Below, one piece after another: positions 30,397 through 41,086 of a DNA stretch of 64,000 nucleotides (its first letter is position 1; each line of letters starts with the position of its first letter). Under the pieces are notes generated by a model. It searched no databases, was not told the DNA's origin, and saw only the letters and a list, made by a program, of their open reading frames with translations. The stretch is from the NCBI GenBank assembly GCA_964035575.1, contig OZ037909.1:868001-932000 (forward strand), read 5' to 3'. A program made the translations under genes and the position numbers. The DNA is from Rhynchopus sp. YZ270_cl-10. Its lineage: Eukaryota; Euglenozoa; Diplonemea; Diplonemida; Diplonemidae.

Positions 30397-30426
30397 GTGC
30401 ACATGAGAGGCACATTCATCTTTCAC
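30397..30426 (+). repeat. Stem-loop, GTGC/GCAC
   Basis: GTGC (30397-30400), loop ACATGAGAG, GCAC (30410-30413), then ATTCATCTTTCAC. Same stem and tail as at 54686 and 56642. Confidence 0.7.
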
Positions 30427-31353
30427 GTCTTCTCTCTTTTTTGTTTTGTTTTTTTGTATTATTTCTGTACTGTAATTTCTGTGTGTGTTGCTGGAAGCGA
30501 TCAATGAATCACAAGTTTATGCATTCTCCCCCGCCCCATTTTCAAGTAGGGAAGGAGGTCGGGTTGGGACTGCAGAATATTTGTTGAAAATTATCGTGTG
30601 GGGGTGGTCAGCATGGGGGAAATGGGGGGTTTTATATGGGGAAAGGAGAACGTTAGAATTATTGAGGGGGAAAAAAATGGGGGTCTGTTGTTTGTGGAGA
30701 TGTATCGGTTTTATTTCATTGAGCTGTGCGCTTTTCTCCGTTTTTTTTTTTTTTTTTTTTTAAATCCCTTCCGCCTTTCTCCTTTATTTGGAAAAAGTCA
30801 TCCTTGCAACAAAACACATCTCATAGTATTGCGTGCCCTTTTTAAAAGAAAAGCCCCCCCATTTTTTTTACTCTCTTTTTTTTGGCAACTTTTTTGTCCA
30901 TTTTTTGGTCTTAGAAAGTGTGTTTTGCTCTTGGAAAAAAAGACACCCATAATCGGCCGTGCTCCGGTATTGAAAAGCCGTGGCATGCGTAGGAGTGTGT
31001 GACCCACGCCGCGAAAGGGTTGGCGTGAGCCTCTCTGGAGCGTGGGTGCCTAATCATTCGTCCAAGCAAAGAAACATAACCATCCTCGTGTACGCTAATA
31101 TAACAAAGTTTTCAAAAAATAAATGTGGTACAGTTTGGGTCATTCGAAGTGATTTCAGTTTCATAAAGGGGGATTTTTTTTTCCTTTTTTTCTTCTTTTC
31201 TGAGAACCATGGGTGCATGTGTTGACCCTCTCAAATACTTTCAATTCTGTGAACTGAAAGTATATGAATCTAATTCTTTTTGAATAATCGGCAATGTGTA
31301 GACACCTCGCTTTTTTCTCGTGTGATATTCACGCAATTTTGTTTTGTTTTTAA

Positions 31354-31389
31354 GGTGAGCTCGCGAGGCTTAGGCTCATCTTCCAAAAC
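31354..31389 (+). repeat. Stem-loop-like element with GCTTAGGCTCATCTT tail
   Basis: GGTGAGCTCGCGAGGCTTAGG followed by CTCATCTTCC and AAAACTTT. The 5' half of the stem is shortened relative to CTAAGC copies, but the tail is kept. It follows a CTTTCAA...TGAAAGTATATGAA hairpin at 31237-31268. Confidence 0.5.
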
Positions 31390-31639
31390 TTTTTTTTTAT
31401 TCTTTTTTTGTTAAAGATGCATCGCCTTCCCCTTCGCAATGTCCATTCATCTTTCATTTTTTTTTGTGTACAGTTTCTTTAGCGCAGCATGACAGTCAAG
31501 AGATGTGCTTTGTAACAAAGGAACCTCATTTGCGTCCACGACGTGTCTGCTTTTTTTTTTGTTTCAAAAATTCACTTTTTGTGTGTTGATATTGTCGATA
31601 ACAAAAAAACTAACAACACCAACAAAGTCTTTAGACAAC

Positions 31640-31710
31640 ATTGAGTACATACCCTATTAGCTTTGAGTGGGTTCTTAGGCCGATTGTCGACACAACAAAA
31701 AATAGTAGAT
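31640..31710 (+). repeat. ATTGAGTACA / GATTGTCGACA module
   Basis: ACATTGAGTACAT, stem ACCC (31651-31654) with GGGT (31669-31672), TTCTTAGGCC, GATTGTCGACACAACA and an A-run, then AATAGTAGA. It matches 6170-6297 with a different but paired stem. Confidence 0.6.
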
Positions 31711-31848
31711 ATGGGCTGCCAGAAGCAAGGGGTGCCAAGACGACGTCCCATTCTCTGCTGTACTCTTTTATGAAATGAGGTGCGCCTTCTGCTTCGCTTT
31801 TTGTGGGGGAGGGGGAAAAAAGTTTAACTCAAATCGAAATTTTGGAAA

Positions 31849-33188
31849 CCAGGGTTTCCGCCAAGGGGGACCGGGGGGGACCATGGACCCCCCCAATATT
31901 TTTCCCAGAAAAATCCAGATTTTTACAGGGGTTTGGGGGGGCCCATGGACCCCCCCAAGAAAAATGGGGTTTTGGAGGTTGTAGATGACCCCCCGTGGTC
32001 ATGTGACCCCACCGTGCAGAGCATTTGGCTCGCTGTGTCAAAAGAAGTGGAAGAAAAGGGGGGGAAAATCTGAAAGAAAAAAAGAGAAAAAGAAAAAAGT
32101 AGCGTACCGTGCGCCTGCGGCGCTGTTGCTGACTATTTGATATTGATATATCCCCATTGATACTTATGTGGTTGCCTCCTTTTTTAAGGAGGCTTCGATG
32201 CAAGCAGCGAGTACATTCACTTTCTATTACATGTTCCAACTGCAGCACTGTAGCGCCATACAACGAAAAAAGCAAATGCCATCACCCTCTCACAAGACCC
32301 TTACCTTGTTAAGCTTCCACCCCCGACCAGATCCTGCACTAGCAGGTGATTGTCGACACAACAAAAAAGCAAAGACAGCCTTTCTGCAGCCTAGTGGAAG
32401 TGACACCTCAATCGGCAGTGAGCTCCCCCGCCCTTTCAACCCTTCCCGAAATTTTTTTTGCGGCCCTCCCCCCGCCAGGCATGAGAATAAGGCCCGGACC
32501 CCGGACCCGGCCCCCCGGAACCCCACACCCCCCTACCCTACTCTTGCTCCCTTCCCACCCTCTAAGAACTTGTCCATTTTGGAAAAGTGACCCCACCACT
32601 GGCCGCACGGATTCCGAAAATGCAAATGCCGGTGTTTTTTGGTATTTTCATTTTGCACTCTGCCCGGCACCTTGCCCGGCACCTTGCCCGGCACCCTGTC
32701 CGGCACCCTGTTAAACCCCGACACCCCCACCCATTCCCAGCACCAACACATCCACAACAGAAATTTTACTATGTCATCACCCCAGGCAGCTGTACATGAC
32801 AGCCTGTCCGGCACCCCCGCTGTCAAGAGGGGGTCCCGAGAAAGCCCCATTTGTGAATCTTTACATAGATTAGAGTCAGCTTAGAGATCCCCTCACCCCA
32901 CCCCACACCCAACGTGTCGTTCAGCACTCCAAAAAACCGAGACCCCCTCACCCCCACCCCACCCCTTGTGAGAATAGCCCGGACCCCGGACCCCGGACCC
33001 GCACCCCCCTAACCTTATTCTCATGCCTGCCCCCCGCAGCACCCTTCGCCTCTCCACCTGTGGCTGCCAGGGAGGCGCGCGCGAAGCGCGCGACGACCGC
33101 TCTTGCGGGGAGAAAAAAAAATTTTTGGGGGGTCTTTTTGATGGACCCCCCCAAATCCTGAAACCCCAAATGCTGGCGGAAACCCTGG
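31849..33188. mobile_element. Candidate non-autonomous element with 15-base inverted ends
   Basis: CCAGGGTTTCCGCCA at 31849-31863 is the exact reverse complement of 33174-33188, and next to each end lies a GGGGGGTCCAT / ATGGACCCCCC palindrome. Inside is a second inverted pair, GGCATGAGAATAAGG near 32478 and its complement near 33014, with repeated CGGACCC motifs, and a 12-base tandem (CCCGGCACCTTG-like, four units) at about 32664-32712. No transposase frame is seen. A target-site duplication was not found, so the outer limits are uncertain. The GGGAGGCGCGCGCGAAGCGC segment near 33067 recurs at 49177. Confidence 0.45.
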
Positions 33189-33721
33189 AAACTCAAAAAA
33201 AAAAAAAATCTGACACAAAAAAATAAAATAAATGCTACAGTTTTTCCCTCTCAATCTGCATTTTGTCCTTCATCGTTCAGAGATGTGTTCTATTTAGATA
33301 TGTCTGTGTGTGTGGCCCTCTTTTAAAAGGGTTAAGCTAAAGAGGCTTTGTACCTATGTACATATTACGGTAAATGTCACGGTGTACACCAATGAAGCCT
33401 GCAGTTGGCGGAGCAGGCTTACTTTGTGTTCACCGCAATGTGTACGGTAGTAGGTATCAACCTGGCCAATTTTTCCCTTTGGAAAAAAAAAAAAAACAAC
33501 AACAAAATGAAGAAAATTGATGTCAAATACCGTGTCTCTCCATAGTATTTTCTACATAGACCTGTTTGACAACTGATGTTTTTTTTTCCCGTTCTTTTTA
33601 AAAAAAAAGGGGTAAGAAAGCCGCATACATTAGGTGTTATTTTCCCTTCAGTTTGTGATCCGTTCAGTTTATCGGGAATACGTTTTTTTCTCACCCTCCT
33701 CCCTCCCTCCCCCTTTTTACC

Positions 33722-33760
33722 TGACTAAGCAATGAGGGGCTTAGAATCATCGCAAATTTT
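33722..33760 (+). repeat. Stem-loop, CTAAGC/GCTTAG
   Basis: CTGA, CTAAGC (33725-33730), loop AATGAGGG, GCTTAG (33739-33744), then AATCATCGC and AAATTTTCTC. It keeps the stem exactly, with an eight-base loop. Confidence 0.7.
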
Positions 33761-34563
33761 CTCTCTCTCTCTTTTTTAAACCTCTGGCTGCCTAGTAGCT
33801 GATTCACTCTGAAGTCATATTTTCACACAAAAAATATTTTTTGTGAAATATGGTGATTCAAAGGCACTCGTCTTTTTGGGTAGAACGTTGCACTGACACA
33901 GACTGAAGGGGGATGGGGTGGGGGGCTGGGTCACTGGGTCGCTCATCAGATCCTACAAAGAGTGTAGATTCATCTAGACAGCAGGACGGTGGCCAAGGAA
34001 GCCATCCGCTACTGGGAAAAAAAAAACCACTCATCCTCCCTAAATGAACCTGTCTCAAAAAAAATGGATGGTGTTCAAGCGACCCACCTAGAGGAGTGTG
34101 CAAACCAAATAAAGAAACACGAAGGAAACATAACAAAAAAAAAAACTTCATTTTTAAAACAATGTTCTTTTTTTGAAGTCTTGGGGGTATTTTTTTGCCG
34201 AGACCCTGGGTTTCGTGCATCATTTCCCCTCCTCTCATAACCATCCATCGAGTCGTGTATTCTGTACAATTAAAAAAAAGTCTTTCGGTGATTGAGTACA
34301 GAACCCTAGACATGCATCCCCCTAGGTCAATACCTTTGGGGTGTGTCCCATGCAAGAACAGAAAATCATAAAAAGAACCCCCATTTTTTTTTCGGTATTG
34401 AACAGCCGTGTCTAAAACGGAACTTTCATCGCACATAACGTGCTTTTCGTATGCAGGAATGTGACCCGTCATGCTCACGTGTTTACTGCTGTGTCGTTTT
34501 GCCCCCATTTCCCCTTTGTCAACTCTCAACGTCCACCTTCTTTTTTGACCCATGGAGACTAGG

Positions 34564-34587
34564 GTGTGTGTGTGTGTGTGTGTGTGT
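34564..34587. repeat. GT microsatellite
   Basis: About twelve GT units in a row. A CA tract of similar size is at 51580-51601 and another GT tract at about 56629-56644. Confidence 0.9.
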
Positions 34588-34883
34588 ACCTTCTGTATCT
34601 GCAAGGTTTTTGTTTTTGTGCTTGCGTCCCAGAGGCGTTTTGCACTAATTAACGTCCTTTTTGTTCAGAGGTACACCACACCTGGCACACAACTTCATTT
34701 TTATGAATCTAATTTTTATTTGAAGATTTTTTTGGTTCTAAGGTGGGCTATGCACAAGAAAGGCCCTGTCTTGCTGAAATTTTCTCTTTGAAAAAAAAAA
34801 AAAAACAAAAACAAATGTGAGTCGCATTCATAATAGATATGGGTGTGAAGGTTTCGTCATTATTTTTCTTAATCCCAAGCGCA

Positions 34884-34946
34884 ACACTCCGGGGTTCGAT
34901 AACCCGCGGAGTGTCAGTGCCTGCGTCCCAGAGGCGTTTGCACTAT
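34884..34946 (+). repeat. Double stem-loop: GGGTT-CGAT-AACCC plus AGTGC/GCACT
   Basis: ACACTCCG (34884-34891) pairs perfectly with CGGAGTGT (34907-34914) around GGGTT/AACCC with a CGAT loop and one bulged G. It is followed at once by AGTGC (34916-34920) paired with GCACT (34940-34944) around CTGCGTCCCAGAGGCGTTT. The same two-part design with a different outer stem is at 50875-50931, and a decayed one at 55280-55346. The first part resembles a tRNA T-arm but has the wrong spacing. Confidence 0.75.
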
Positions 34947-35743
34947 CAATTTTATTTTCTTACTCTTTGGATTCCCTACCAGCACGAATCTAATTTCCGA
35001 TCTCTCGTGGAGCTTCTGTGGTCATTAAAAACCCCCGCCAACGAGATAGCCATGTGTTTGAAGCAGAAAGGTGTTGCTTTTGCCCTCAGGTTCTCCCCCC
35101 CTAAAGGGTTTTCCCTTTTCCCATTACCCTCTAGTATGTTCCAGTTTCTCAACTTCGTTCCTTCAGTTTTCCCTTTTTTCGTTTTCATTCTCGTTTCGAA
35201 ACATACACACTGCACTTCATTTTTTTTGGTAAAAAAACCGACGGAAAAAAAAAAACGTGTTATTCATGTCTCCTTTTGTGCGGGCACTCTGTGATATAGA
35301 CAATTCGGTTTGTTATTTTAACACAATTTTTTTGACCAATCTCGTCAGATTCCCAACTTTCATCCGGGGCTGGCATCGTGGGTTAAGTCGTAGGGGTGCC
35401 TGCATTAATGACCACACTTTTTATTTAAAATAACCTGTTTTGAATTTTGAAAGGAGTGTACACGACAAGTGAAGTAAATGACTTGACGTGTGGTTTTACT
35501 TGCGGTTTCACCGCTGCAAGCAATGAAAGCCACAAACCATGTCATTTCCTTCACCGTCGTGCAGCTGCTGCACACACAGTCCGCAATGTCTCCATTCTCT
35601 CTGTGCACCTTTCTGTAGTACAAAACCAAAAGAGCGTAAAACAAAAACAAAAGAAAAACGAAGTAATAAAAAGCAAAATTGCTCTTAAGGGTTGAGGACG
35701 TCACCTGCGTCTACCTTTTTCTGCAGTACAATAAGCCTCGACC

Positions 35744-35810
35744 AACATTGAGCACAGATCTTTACCCAGCTTGGTGTAAAGTGATATTCGCACACAATTA
35801 CAATAAAAAG
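35744..35810 (+). repeat. ATTGAGCACAG module with TTTAC/GTAAA stem
   Basis: ACATTGAGCACAGATC, TTTAC (35761-35765) with GTAAA (35776-35780), GTGATATTCGCACACAATTA then CAATAAAAAG. Another stem variant of the 6170 module; 34284-34330 is a further one with CCTAG/CTAGG. Confidence 0.55.
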
Positions 35811-36044
35811 CAGCGTTAATGAGTCAAACGAGAATTCTTCCCCCCTCCCCCTCCCCTCCCCCCCTTGGTGAGTGTTTACAACACTACTCACCGAAACAGC
35901 AAACCAAAAAAGCGACACCTCCCCTCTTATTAGCTGCAAACCACAACATGGATGTACTGCATGGTTGTCATCCACCCCGATACACCCGGTTTATACCACA
36001 CTGTGAGAGCGCTGTATTTCAAGCCAACTTTTTTTAAAAATTCT

Positions 36045-36096
36045 ATAGTGGAGCACACTCTAGGGTGGCTACACTAATACAACCAAGTTTTTTCAA
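36045..36096 (+). repeat. GTGGAGCACACTC / CTACACTAATAC module
   Basis: ATAGTGGAGCACACTC, GGGTGG, CTACACTAATACAACC, AAGTTTTTTC. It is nearly identical to 6236-6285, 30 kb away, with CACTC/GGGTG pairing. Confidence 0.7.
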
Positions 36097-36187
36097 ATTT
36101 TTTTCAAAATTCATTTCCCCCCCCCTCCAGAATATGGTTATTACACAAAGATTTTGGTGATTTTTCTTTCAAATAAAAAAATTTATT

Positions 36188-39100
36188 ATGAGCGTGAGTT
36201 GGGGCGACACAGTATCCTTACTGCAGCGATGTGGGGAGGTGCTGAATGAGAATATAGCCTTGGCAGCATGCGACGGGGTGGCACGCATTGGGGAGGCCGA
36301 CACTGCATCGTGCGGGGTCTTGATGGCTGACTTATTAGACTGCAGTTCGCTTCTCTGCCGCCACAACCTCATGTTCGTAGGCGTCTGCTCCGACATCCAA
36401 GCAGGCCACCCCCCCTCCACCCTCCCACGCGCCGACCCCTCCTCCCCTTCTGCCCCACATCACCGCATATCGTATCTCGAATCTGAACTCACCACTGCAA
36501 ATGACACCCTCCTTTGCACCGACGCCGTTTTAACACACCTTCAGACACAAATCACAACGCATTTTTCGAACGAAGAAGCTGCCGTCACCTCTCTGCTCTC
36601 TGCTGACTCCTCTTTACAACGGGTTGAAGCGATGTTGGCAGAGATGCCAGAAGGTAAGGAAGGCCCCTCTTCCTCCGACCCGATAAATGCATTGCAAATG
36701 AGGGTTGCTGAGTTGGAGGATGATCTAGAAGCGAGGCATGAAGTGGCGAGGAAGTTGTTGCGTGTCAAAAACGGTGTCGCAGAAGAAAGAGATGCAGCAT
36801 TAGCAGAGTTAGAGACGGTTAAGGCTGCGCTCAGTGGAGAAGGTGGAGGGGGTGGAGATGGGGGAGGGATTGATCCCGCAGCGACCCGCATCGCAGCTCT
36901 TGAAGCTGAGGTTACCTCTCTCCATGAAGCCCTCCGTACCGATCTGGTCGCCGAAGATGCAACCGAAGTAGCCCGTCTTCGTGAACAAGCTGCCCTCACC
37001 CCATCTCTCCAAGCAGAGCTTCAATCTGCACAGACAGACCTCGAAGAAATGACATCCCAAATAGATTTGCTCCGCAATCAGATCAGTACAGAGCAGGCCT
37101 CTCTTAAGCAACTGACGATGCAGACAACAGAGGACGGGAGGTTGCATGAAGAAGAGACAGCGCAGTTGAGAGAGGAGGTGGAAGGCATTCAAAAGGAGCT
37201 GTCTGAGGAGAAGGAAGCTTCAGAGTTGCGCATATCTGAGTTGCAGAAGGAGTTGGGGGAGGTGGAGGTGGGGGATGACAGTGAGGTGCTGCAGTTGAGA
37301 GGGGAGCTGAAAGGGCTGCAGGAGGAGTTAAGTGTAAAGCAACATCGTGTTGAGGAAATGCAAATAGAGCTCTCGCAGACAACGGAGGATGGGAGGTTGC
37401 GTGAAGAAGAGATGGCACAGTTGAGAGAGGAGGTGGAAGGCATGCAAAAGGAGTTGTCTGAGGAGAAGGAAGCTTCAGAGTTGCGCATATCTGAGTTGCA
37501 GAAGGAGTTGCATGGGGCGGAAGAGGCAGCTGCACTGCAAAAGGAGCTGGCGGATGGAGACGCACAAAGTGAAGAGCAGTTGGTGCAGTTGAGAGGGGAG
37601 CTGAAAGGGCTGCAGGAGGAGTTAAATGTAAAGCAACATCGTGTTGAGGAAATGCAAGCAGAGCTCTCGCAGACAACAGAGGATGGGAGGTTGCATGCAG
37701 AAGAGACAGCGCAGTTGAGAGAGGAGGTGGAAACACTGCAAAATGAGTTATCTGAGGAGAAGGAAGCTTCAGAGGTGCGTGTAGCTGAGTTGCAGAAGGA
37801 GTTGCATGGGGCGGAGGAGGGGGATGACAGTGAGGTGGTGCAGTTGAGAGGGGAGCTGAAAGGGTTGCAGGAGGAGTTAAGTGTAGAGCAGGAAGCTTCA
37901 CGTAAACGGATCAGCAGCTTAGAAGCAGAGGTATCGCAGACAGGAGAAGATGCAGCAGAACTTCATGACACAACAATAACACAACTGCGAGCGGAGGTGG
38001 AGGGTTTGCAGAAGCAGCTTAGCACAGAGCAGGAGACTTCTCGTCAGCGTATTACCAGCTTAGAAGCAGAGGTGTCGCAGACAGAAGGCACACCAGAACT
38101 TCATGACACATTAACACAACTGCGAACGGAGGTGGAAGGTTTGCAGAAGCAGCTAGACGCAGTTCATGAAATAGCAGAAGCGAGGTCTGTGCACATTGCT
38201 ACTGCAGAGAGGGACATATTGGTGCAGGAAGAGGGGGCCGCACGGAGTCGCCTGAGTGAAGAAGGCAGTCATGCGATGTGCAATGCGTCTTTGCACTTTT
38301 TGAATGTCTCCTTGGGTTGTGCAGATCTTAACACAACATTGCACAGAAAATTATCGCAGGGGTCTGCACAGACGAAGGGGGAACACACCGAACCCCGTAA
38401 TTTGCAGGAACGCATCACCCAGCTGGAGGCGGCTGCGACCATTAGCAGTTCTGAGTGCGATGCGCTTCGTGTGTCTAATGATTTGTTGCGCAGTGCAGAG
38501 TATTCGAACAAAGAACGAATCTTGCAGTTGCAAAATGAGTTGTCATCCGGCGAAGAGTCTAACACCGCATTGCAAGACGAAATCGAAGATTTACAGGCAT
38601 CTCTCGAAGTGGCAGAAGCAGAGTCCTCGCTCATTGGGGAGACATCGACAAAACAGAGGGTGGTGTTGCAGTCCCAGAGTGTCGCTTTGGCTGCACCATT
38701 ACAGTGTAAGGAGGATGTGATAAGTGAGGTCTCAGCTGCCGAATCAACGGAGTCCAAATCACGTACAGAACGGACCGCTTTGCAGCGAAGAAACCGGGCC
38801 TTGCTGCAGAAGGTTCAAGACCTGGAGGGGGAGGTGCAGGATTTGCAGGATGCGTTGCGTGTGGCGGAGCTTCCGGTGGCATTGGCAACACGGATGCAGA
38901 TGACGCAGACGGAGGATATGAACACCACCACTGCACCCAGTATTTCTTCTATTCCTGTCACAACGCGTGCAGGGTCTGCTCGAAGTGAGGTTTCGACGCG
39001 AAGCAGGCGTGTGGTGTCGGAAGCTGCCAGTACCCTGAGGCATGAGGGTGAAGATGAGGAGATCGTGTCCTTGAGGGACCGGGCCTCGCAGCTGGAGGTC

Positions 39101-41086
39101 AAAGTGGCGAAGCTGCGGGAGGCGAACAAAACCCTTCTTGCGAAGCTGAAGACGCAGCAGGATGCGGCGGAGGAGCAGATCCAGGAGAGCTGTCGGAAGT
39201 TAGAGAAGGATCTCGAGGGTGCGCACGAAAAGCAGCGCATGCTTCGGGAACGGCTCCTCCAGGCTGAGAGGCGGGTGCGGAGGGGGGGTGATTCAACAAG
39301 CGTCACGTCGTCTGTTGCACAGTCAAGCCTTGATCGTTCTGAATCAACTGACATCAAAAAGATGCAGCAAGAACTGTCCCGTTTACGTCAAGAAAACCGA
39401 GCACTGTTACAACGCCAGCTGGCGGGGACGAAGGGCGACCCTTCGGTGACAACAGTGCAAGATTCGGTTTCGCTGGAGCCGAGCATCCGCTCTGATGCGA
39501 AGATGGGTGTCGAGCTGGCGCGTGTCCGGGCGGAGAACAAAACACTTCATCAGAAGCTTCAACAGCTCCGGCAACAGCTGAGACAACTTGAGGAGACCAG
39601 CGCAGCAATCGCTACGGCTTCAGAGACAACACCCTCCGACGTGCGACAGGCACCACCACCACCACCAGCAGACGCTGTACGGAGGACCACCACCAACCCA
39701 AGGCGGGTCGGTACCAGGACACCACGCAGTGCTGCCACCACCGAGGGCACCGCACAGTACACAGATGAGAAGCTGCGTACTCGTCTCAGGAGGGAGCCTG
39801 CCACACCCAGTGTGGCGAGCACCGCTACGGACGACACTCATGTGTTGATGGAGGAGATATCGTATCTGAAGGGGAGGCTGCGTGCCGCCATTGTTGACGA
39901 GATGGAGGTGTCCGAGATGCAGAAGCGGAACGACGTTCTTGTTGAAGATGTTGCCACCCTCAAGGCCCAGCTGCGAGAGTACAGACTACGTGAGGTGGAG
40001 GCAAACACAGCGTCGCACAGCCCACAACGGAGCCACCGCGAAACCCGCCCACTCAAACGGCAAATCGCGCAGCTAGAGAGAGAGCTTCAGCCACTCCGCC
40101 TCGAACGCTCCGTCTGCTGGTTCTTTGCCGCCACATACAAACAGAACACTACACTGCGGAAGGCGTTTACCACATGGTGCATCTGGAGCCACGCACGGGT
40201 TGTCACTAACGCACATCACAGGGCAAAGGCGGTGCTGCGGCAGGCAAAGCTTTCGGAGCAGAGAAGCCAGACCAACCAGGCGGCGCTCTTACAACGCACA
40301 CAACGCACCCGCATGCTGACACGCCATTTCATACGCTGGGGGAAGATTTGTGCACACAGACAGAGTCTCTCGAGACTCGAGGCTCCGCAGGGAAACCAGC
40401 TTTCCCTTCGGCAACGCCGTGGGCTTGTGTTGAAGGTGTTCCGGGTGTGCCATGTTGGGTTGACAAAGGGGTGGTTGCGTCATTGGTGGTTCCGTTGGGT
40501 GTCGCGTGTCAGCAACCACCACACTGCTTCACCCGACAGAACATCGGGTGTGGAAGCTGCTGCAGCTGCAGCAGCGGCGGCTGCGGTGGAGAAGTGGGGA
40601 CAGTCGTCAGGCGCTTCTACCGTGCTGCAACAACAACAACGTGCGGTGCAGCTGGAAGCAGATCTGCAGCAGGCCACGCTACGGACAGGGGAGCTCCAGG
40701 AGGAGTTGCATCAGGAGCGTTCTCGGTCAAGGTCAAGATCACGTTCTCATTCACGCTCGAGGACAACAAGGTCAGAGTCGCCTTCCCAAGACCGTCTCGA
40801 CAAAATGGCGCATCTCTTGCACGAAATGGCCACAGAGCTGGACGGAACCAGAAATTACATAACACCACCAGCATCACCGCGTACCGGACGTTATCTGCAG
40901 TCGCGAGCCTGCTCTCGGCGACGCTGTGGTGTCACCCCGTCACACCCAAAAGGAAGCGTCTCGGTGCACACCCTCCAGCCCAACGGGGCGTCAGGTCCTA
41001 TCCATGGCGGTCCATCCTTCCGTGCACCAGCAAGAGTCGCAGTCGCCCCGACATACGGTAACGCCTCGCCAAAGTGGTCACAATGA
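36188..41086 (+). CDS. Giant coiled-coil protein with Sfi1-like segment (centrosomal type)
   Basis: 1632 residues, mostly coiled coil from about 85 to 1300. Residues about 300-660 consist of diverged tandem blocks built on LREEVEGMQKELSEEKEASE, ISELQKELHGAEE and LRGELKGLQEELSVKQ, with very similar DNA (37100-38160). Residues about 1310-1440 contain Trp-bearing segments (LRKAFTTWCIWSHA, LTRHFIRWGKICAH, LRHWWFRWVSRV) like the centrin-binding repeats of Sfi1. A poly-Ala stretch, an Arg-Ser run (SRSRSRSRSHSRSR) and a Pro/Ser-rich tail follow. A stretch at 41222-41380 in another frame encodes TARKAFVIQWCHQ, similar to these repeats, after a TTTTTTTCCAG acceptor, so a further 3' exon may exist. It is probably a basal-body or cytoskeletal scaffold. 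Confidence 0.85.
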   Translation: MSVSWGDTVSLLQRCGEVLNENIALAACDGVARIGEADTASCGVLMADLLDCSSLLCRHNLMFVGVCSDIQAGHPPSTLPRADPSSPSAPHHRISYLESELTTANDTLLCTDAVLTHLQTQITTHFSNEEAAVTSLLSADSSLQRVEAMLAEMPEGKEGPSSSDPINALQMRVAELEDDLEARHEVARKLLRVKNGVAEERDAALAELETVKAALSGEGGGGGDGGGIDPAATRIAALEAEVTSLHEALRTDLVAEDATEVARLREQAALTPSLQAELQSAQTDLEEMTSQIDLLRNQISTEQASLKQLTMQTTEDGRLHEEETAQLREEVEGIQKELSEEKEASELRISELQKELGEVEVGDDSEVLQLRGELKGLQEELSVKQHRVEEMQIELSQTTEDGRLREEEMAQLREEVEGMQKELSEEKEASELRISELQKELHGAEEAAALQKELADGDAQSEEQLVQLRGELKGLQEELNVKQHRVEEMQAELSQTTEDGRLHAEETAQLREEVETLQNELSEEKEASEVRVAELQKELHGAEEGDDSEVVQLRGELKGLQEELSVEQEASRKRISSLEAEVSQTGEDAAELHDTTITQLRAEVEGLQKQLSTEQETSRQRITSLEAEVSQTEGTPELHDTLTQLRTEVEGLQKQLDAVHEIAEARSVHIATAERDILVQEEGAARSRLSEEGSHAMCNASLHFLNVSLGCADLNTTLHRKLSQGSAQTKGEHTEPRNLQERITQLEAAATISSSECDALRVSNDLLRSAEYSNKERILQLQNELSSGEESNTALQDEIEDLQASLEVAEAESSLIGETSTKQRVVLQSQSVALAAPLQCKEDVISEVSAAESTESKSRTERTALQRRNRALLQKVQDLEGEVQDLQDALRVAELPVALATRMQMTQTEDMNTTTAPSISSIPVTTRAGSARSEVSTRSRRVVSEAASTLRHEGEDEEIVSLRDRASQLEVKVAKLREANKTLLAKLKTQQDAAEEQIQESCRKLEKDLEGAHEKQRMLRERLLQAERRVRRGGDSTSVTSSVAQSSLDRSESTDIKKMQQELSRLRQENRALLQRQLAGTKGDPSVTTVQDSVSLEPSIRSDAKMGVELARVRAENKTLHQKLQQLRQQLRQLEETSAAIATASETTPSDVRQAPPPPPADAVRRTTTNPRRVGTRTPRSAATTEGTAQYTDEKLRTRLRREPATPSVASTATDDTHVLMEEISYLKGRLRAAIVDEMEVSEMQKRNDVLVEDVATLKAQLREYRLREVEANTASHSPQRSHRETRPLKRQIAQLERELQPLRLERSVCWFFAATYKQNTTLRKAFTTWCIWSHARVVTNAHHRAKAVLRQAKLSEQRSQTNQAALLQRTQRTRMLTRHFIRWGKICAHRQSLSRLEAPQGNQLSLRQRRGLVLKVFRVCHVGLTKGWLRHWWFRWVSRVSNHHTASPDRTSGVEAAAAAAAAAAVEKWGQSSGASTVLQQQQRAVQLEADLQQATLRTGELQEELHQERSRSRSRSRSHSRSRTTRSESPSQDRLDKMAHLLHEMATELDGTRNYITPPASPRTGRYLQSRACSRRRCGVTPSHPKGSVSVHTLQPNGASGPIHGGPSFRAPARVAVAPTYGNASPKWSQ

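Larger units (their letters stand above)
29931..36187. other. Six-kilobase gene-poor region rich in stem-loops and repeats
   Basis: No supported gene. It holds stem-loops at 30397, 31354, 33722, 34884 and 34916; modules at 31093, 31640, 34284, 35744 and 36045; the candidate element 31849-33188; a GT repeat at 34564-34587; and many A- and T-runs. The frames here are short, low in complexity and lack start context. The region ends in a C-run with CTCCAG at 36125-36130, 57 bases before the next ATG. Confidence 0.5.

Noticed and set aside
30450-31480. Spliced-leader RNA gene, from phrases like ACAGTTTCTT and TTTCTGTACTG
   Set aside because: No match to a full leader followed by a GT donor; the similarity is a few bases in T-rich sequence.
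34892-34905. tRNA gene suggested by GGGTTCGATAACCC
   Set aside because: It looks like a T-arm, but the loop is one base too long, no D-arm or anticodon arm lies upstream, and the flanking stem is not an acceptor stem in any copy.
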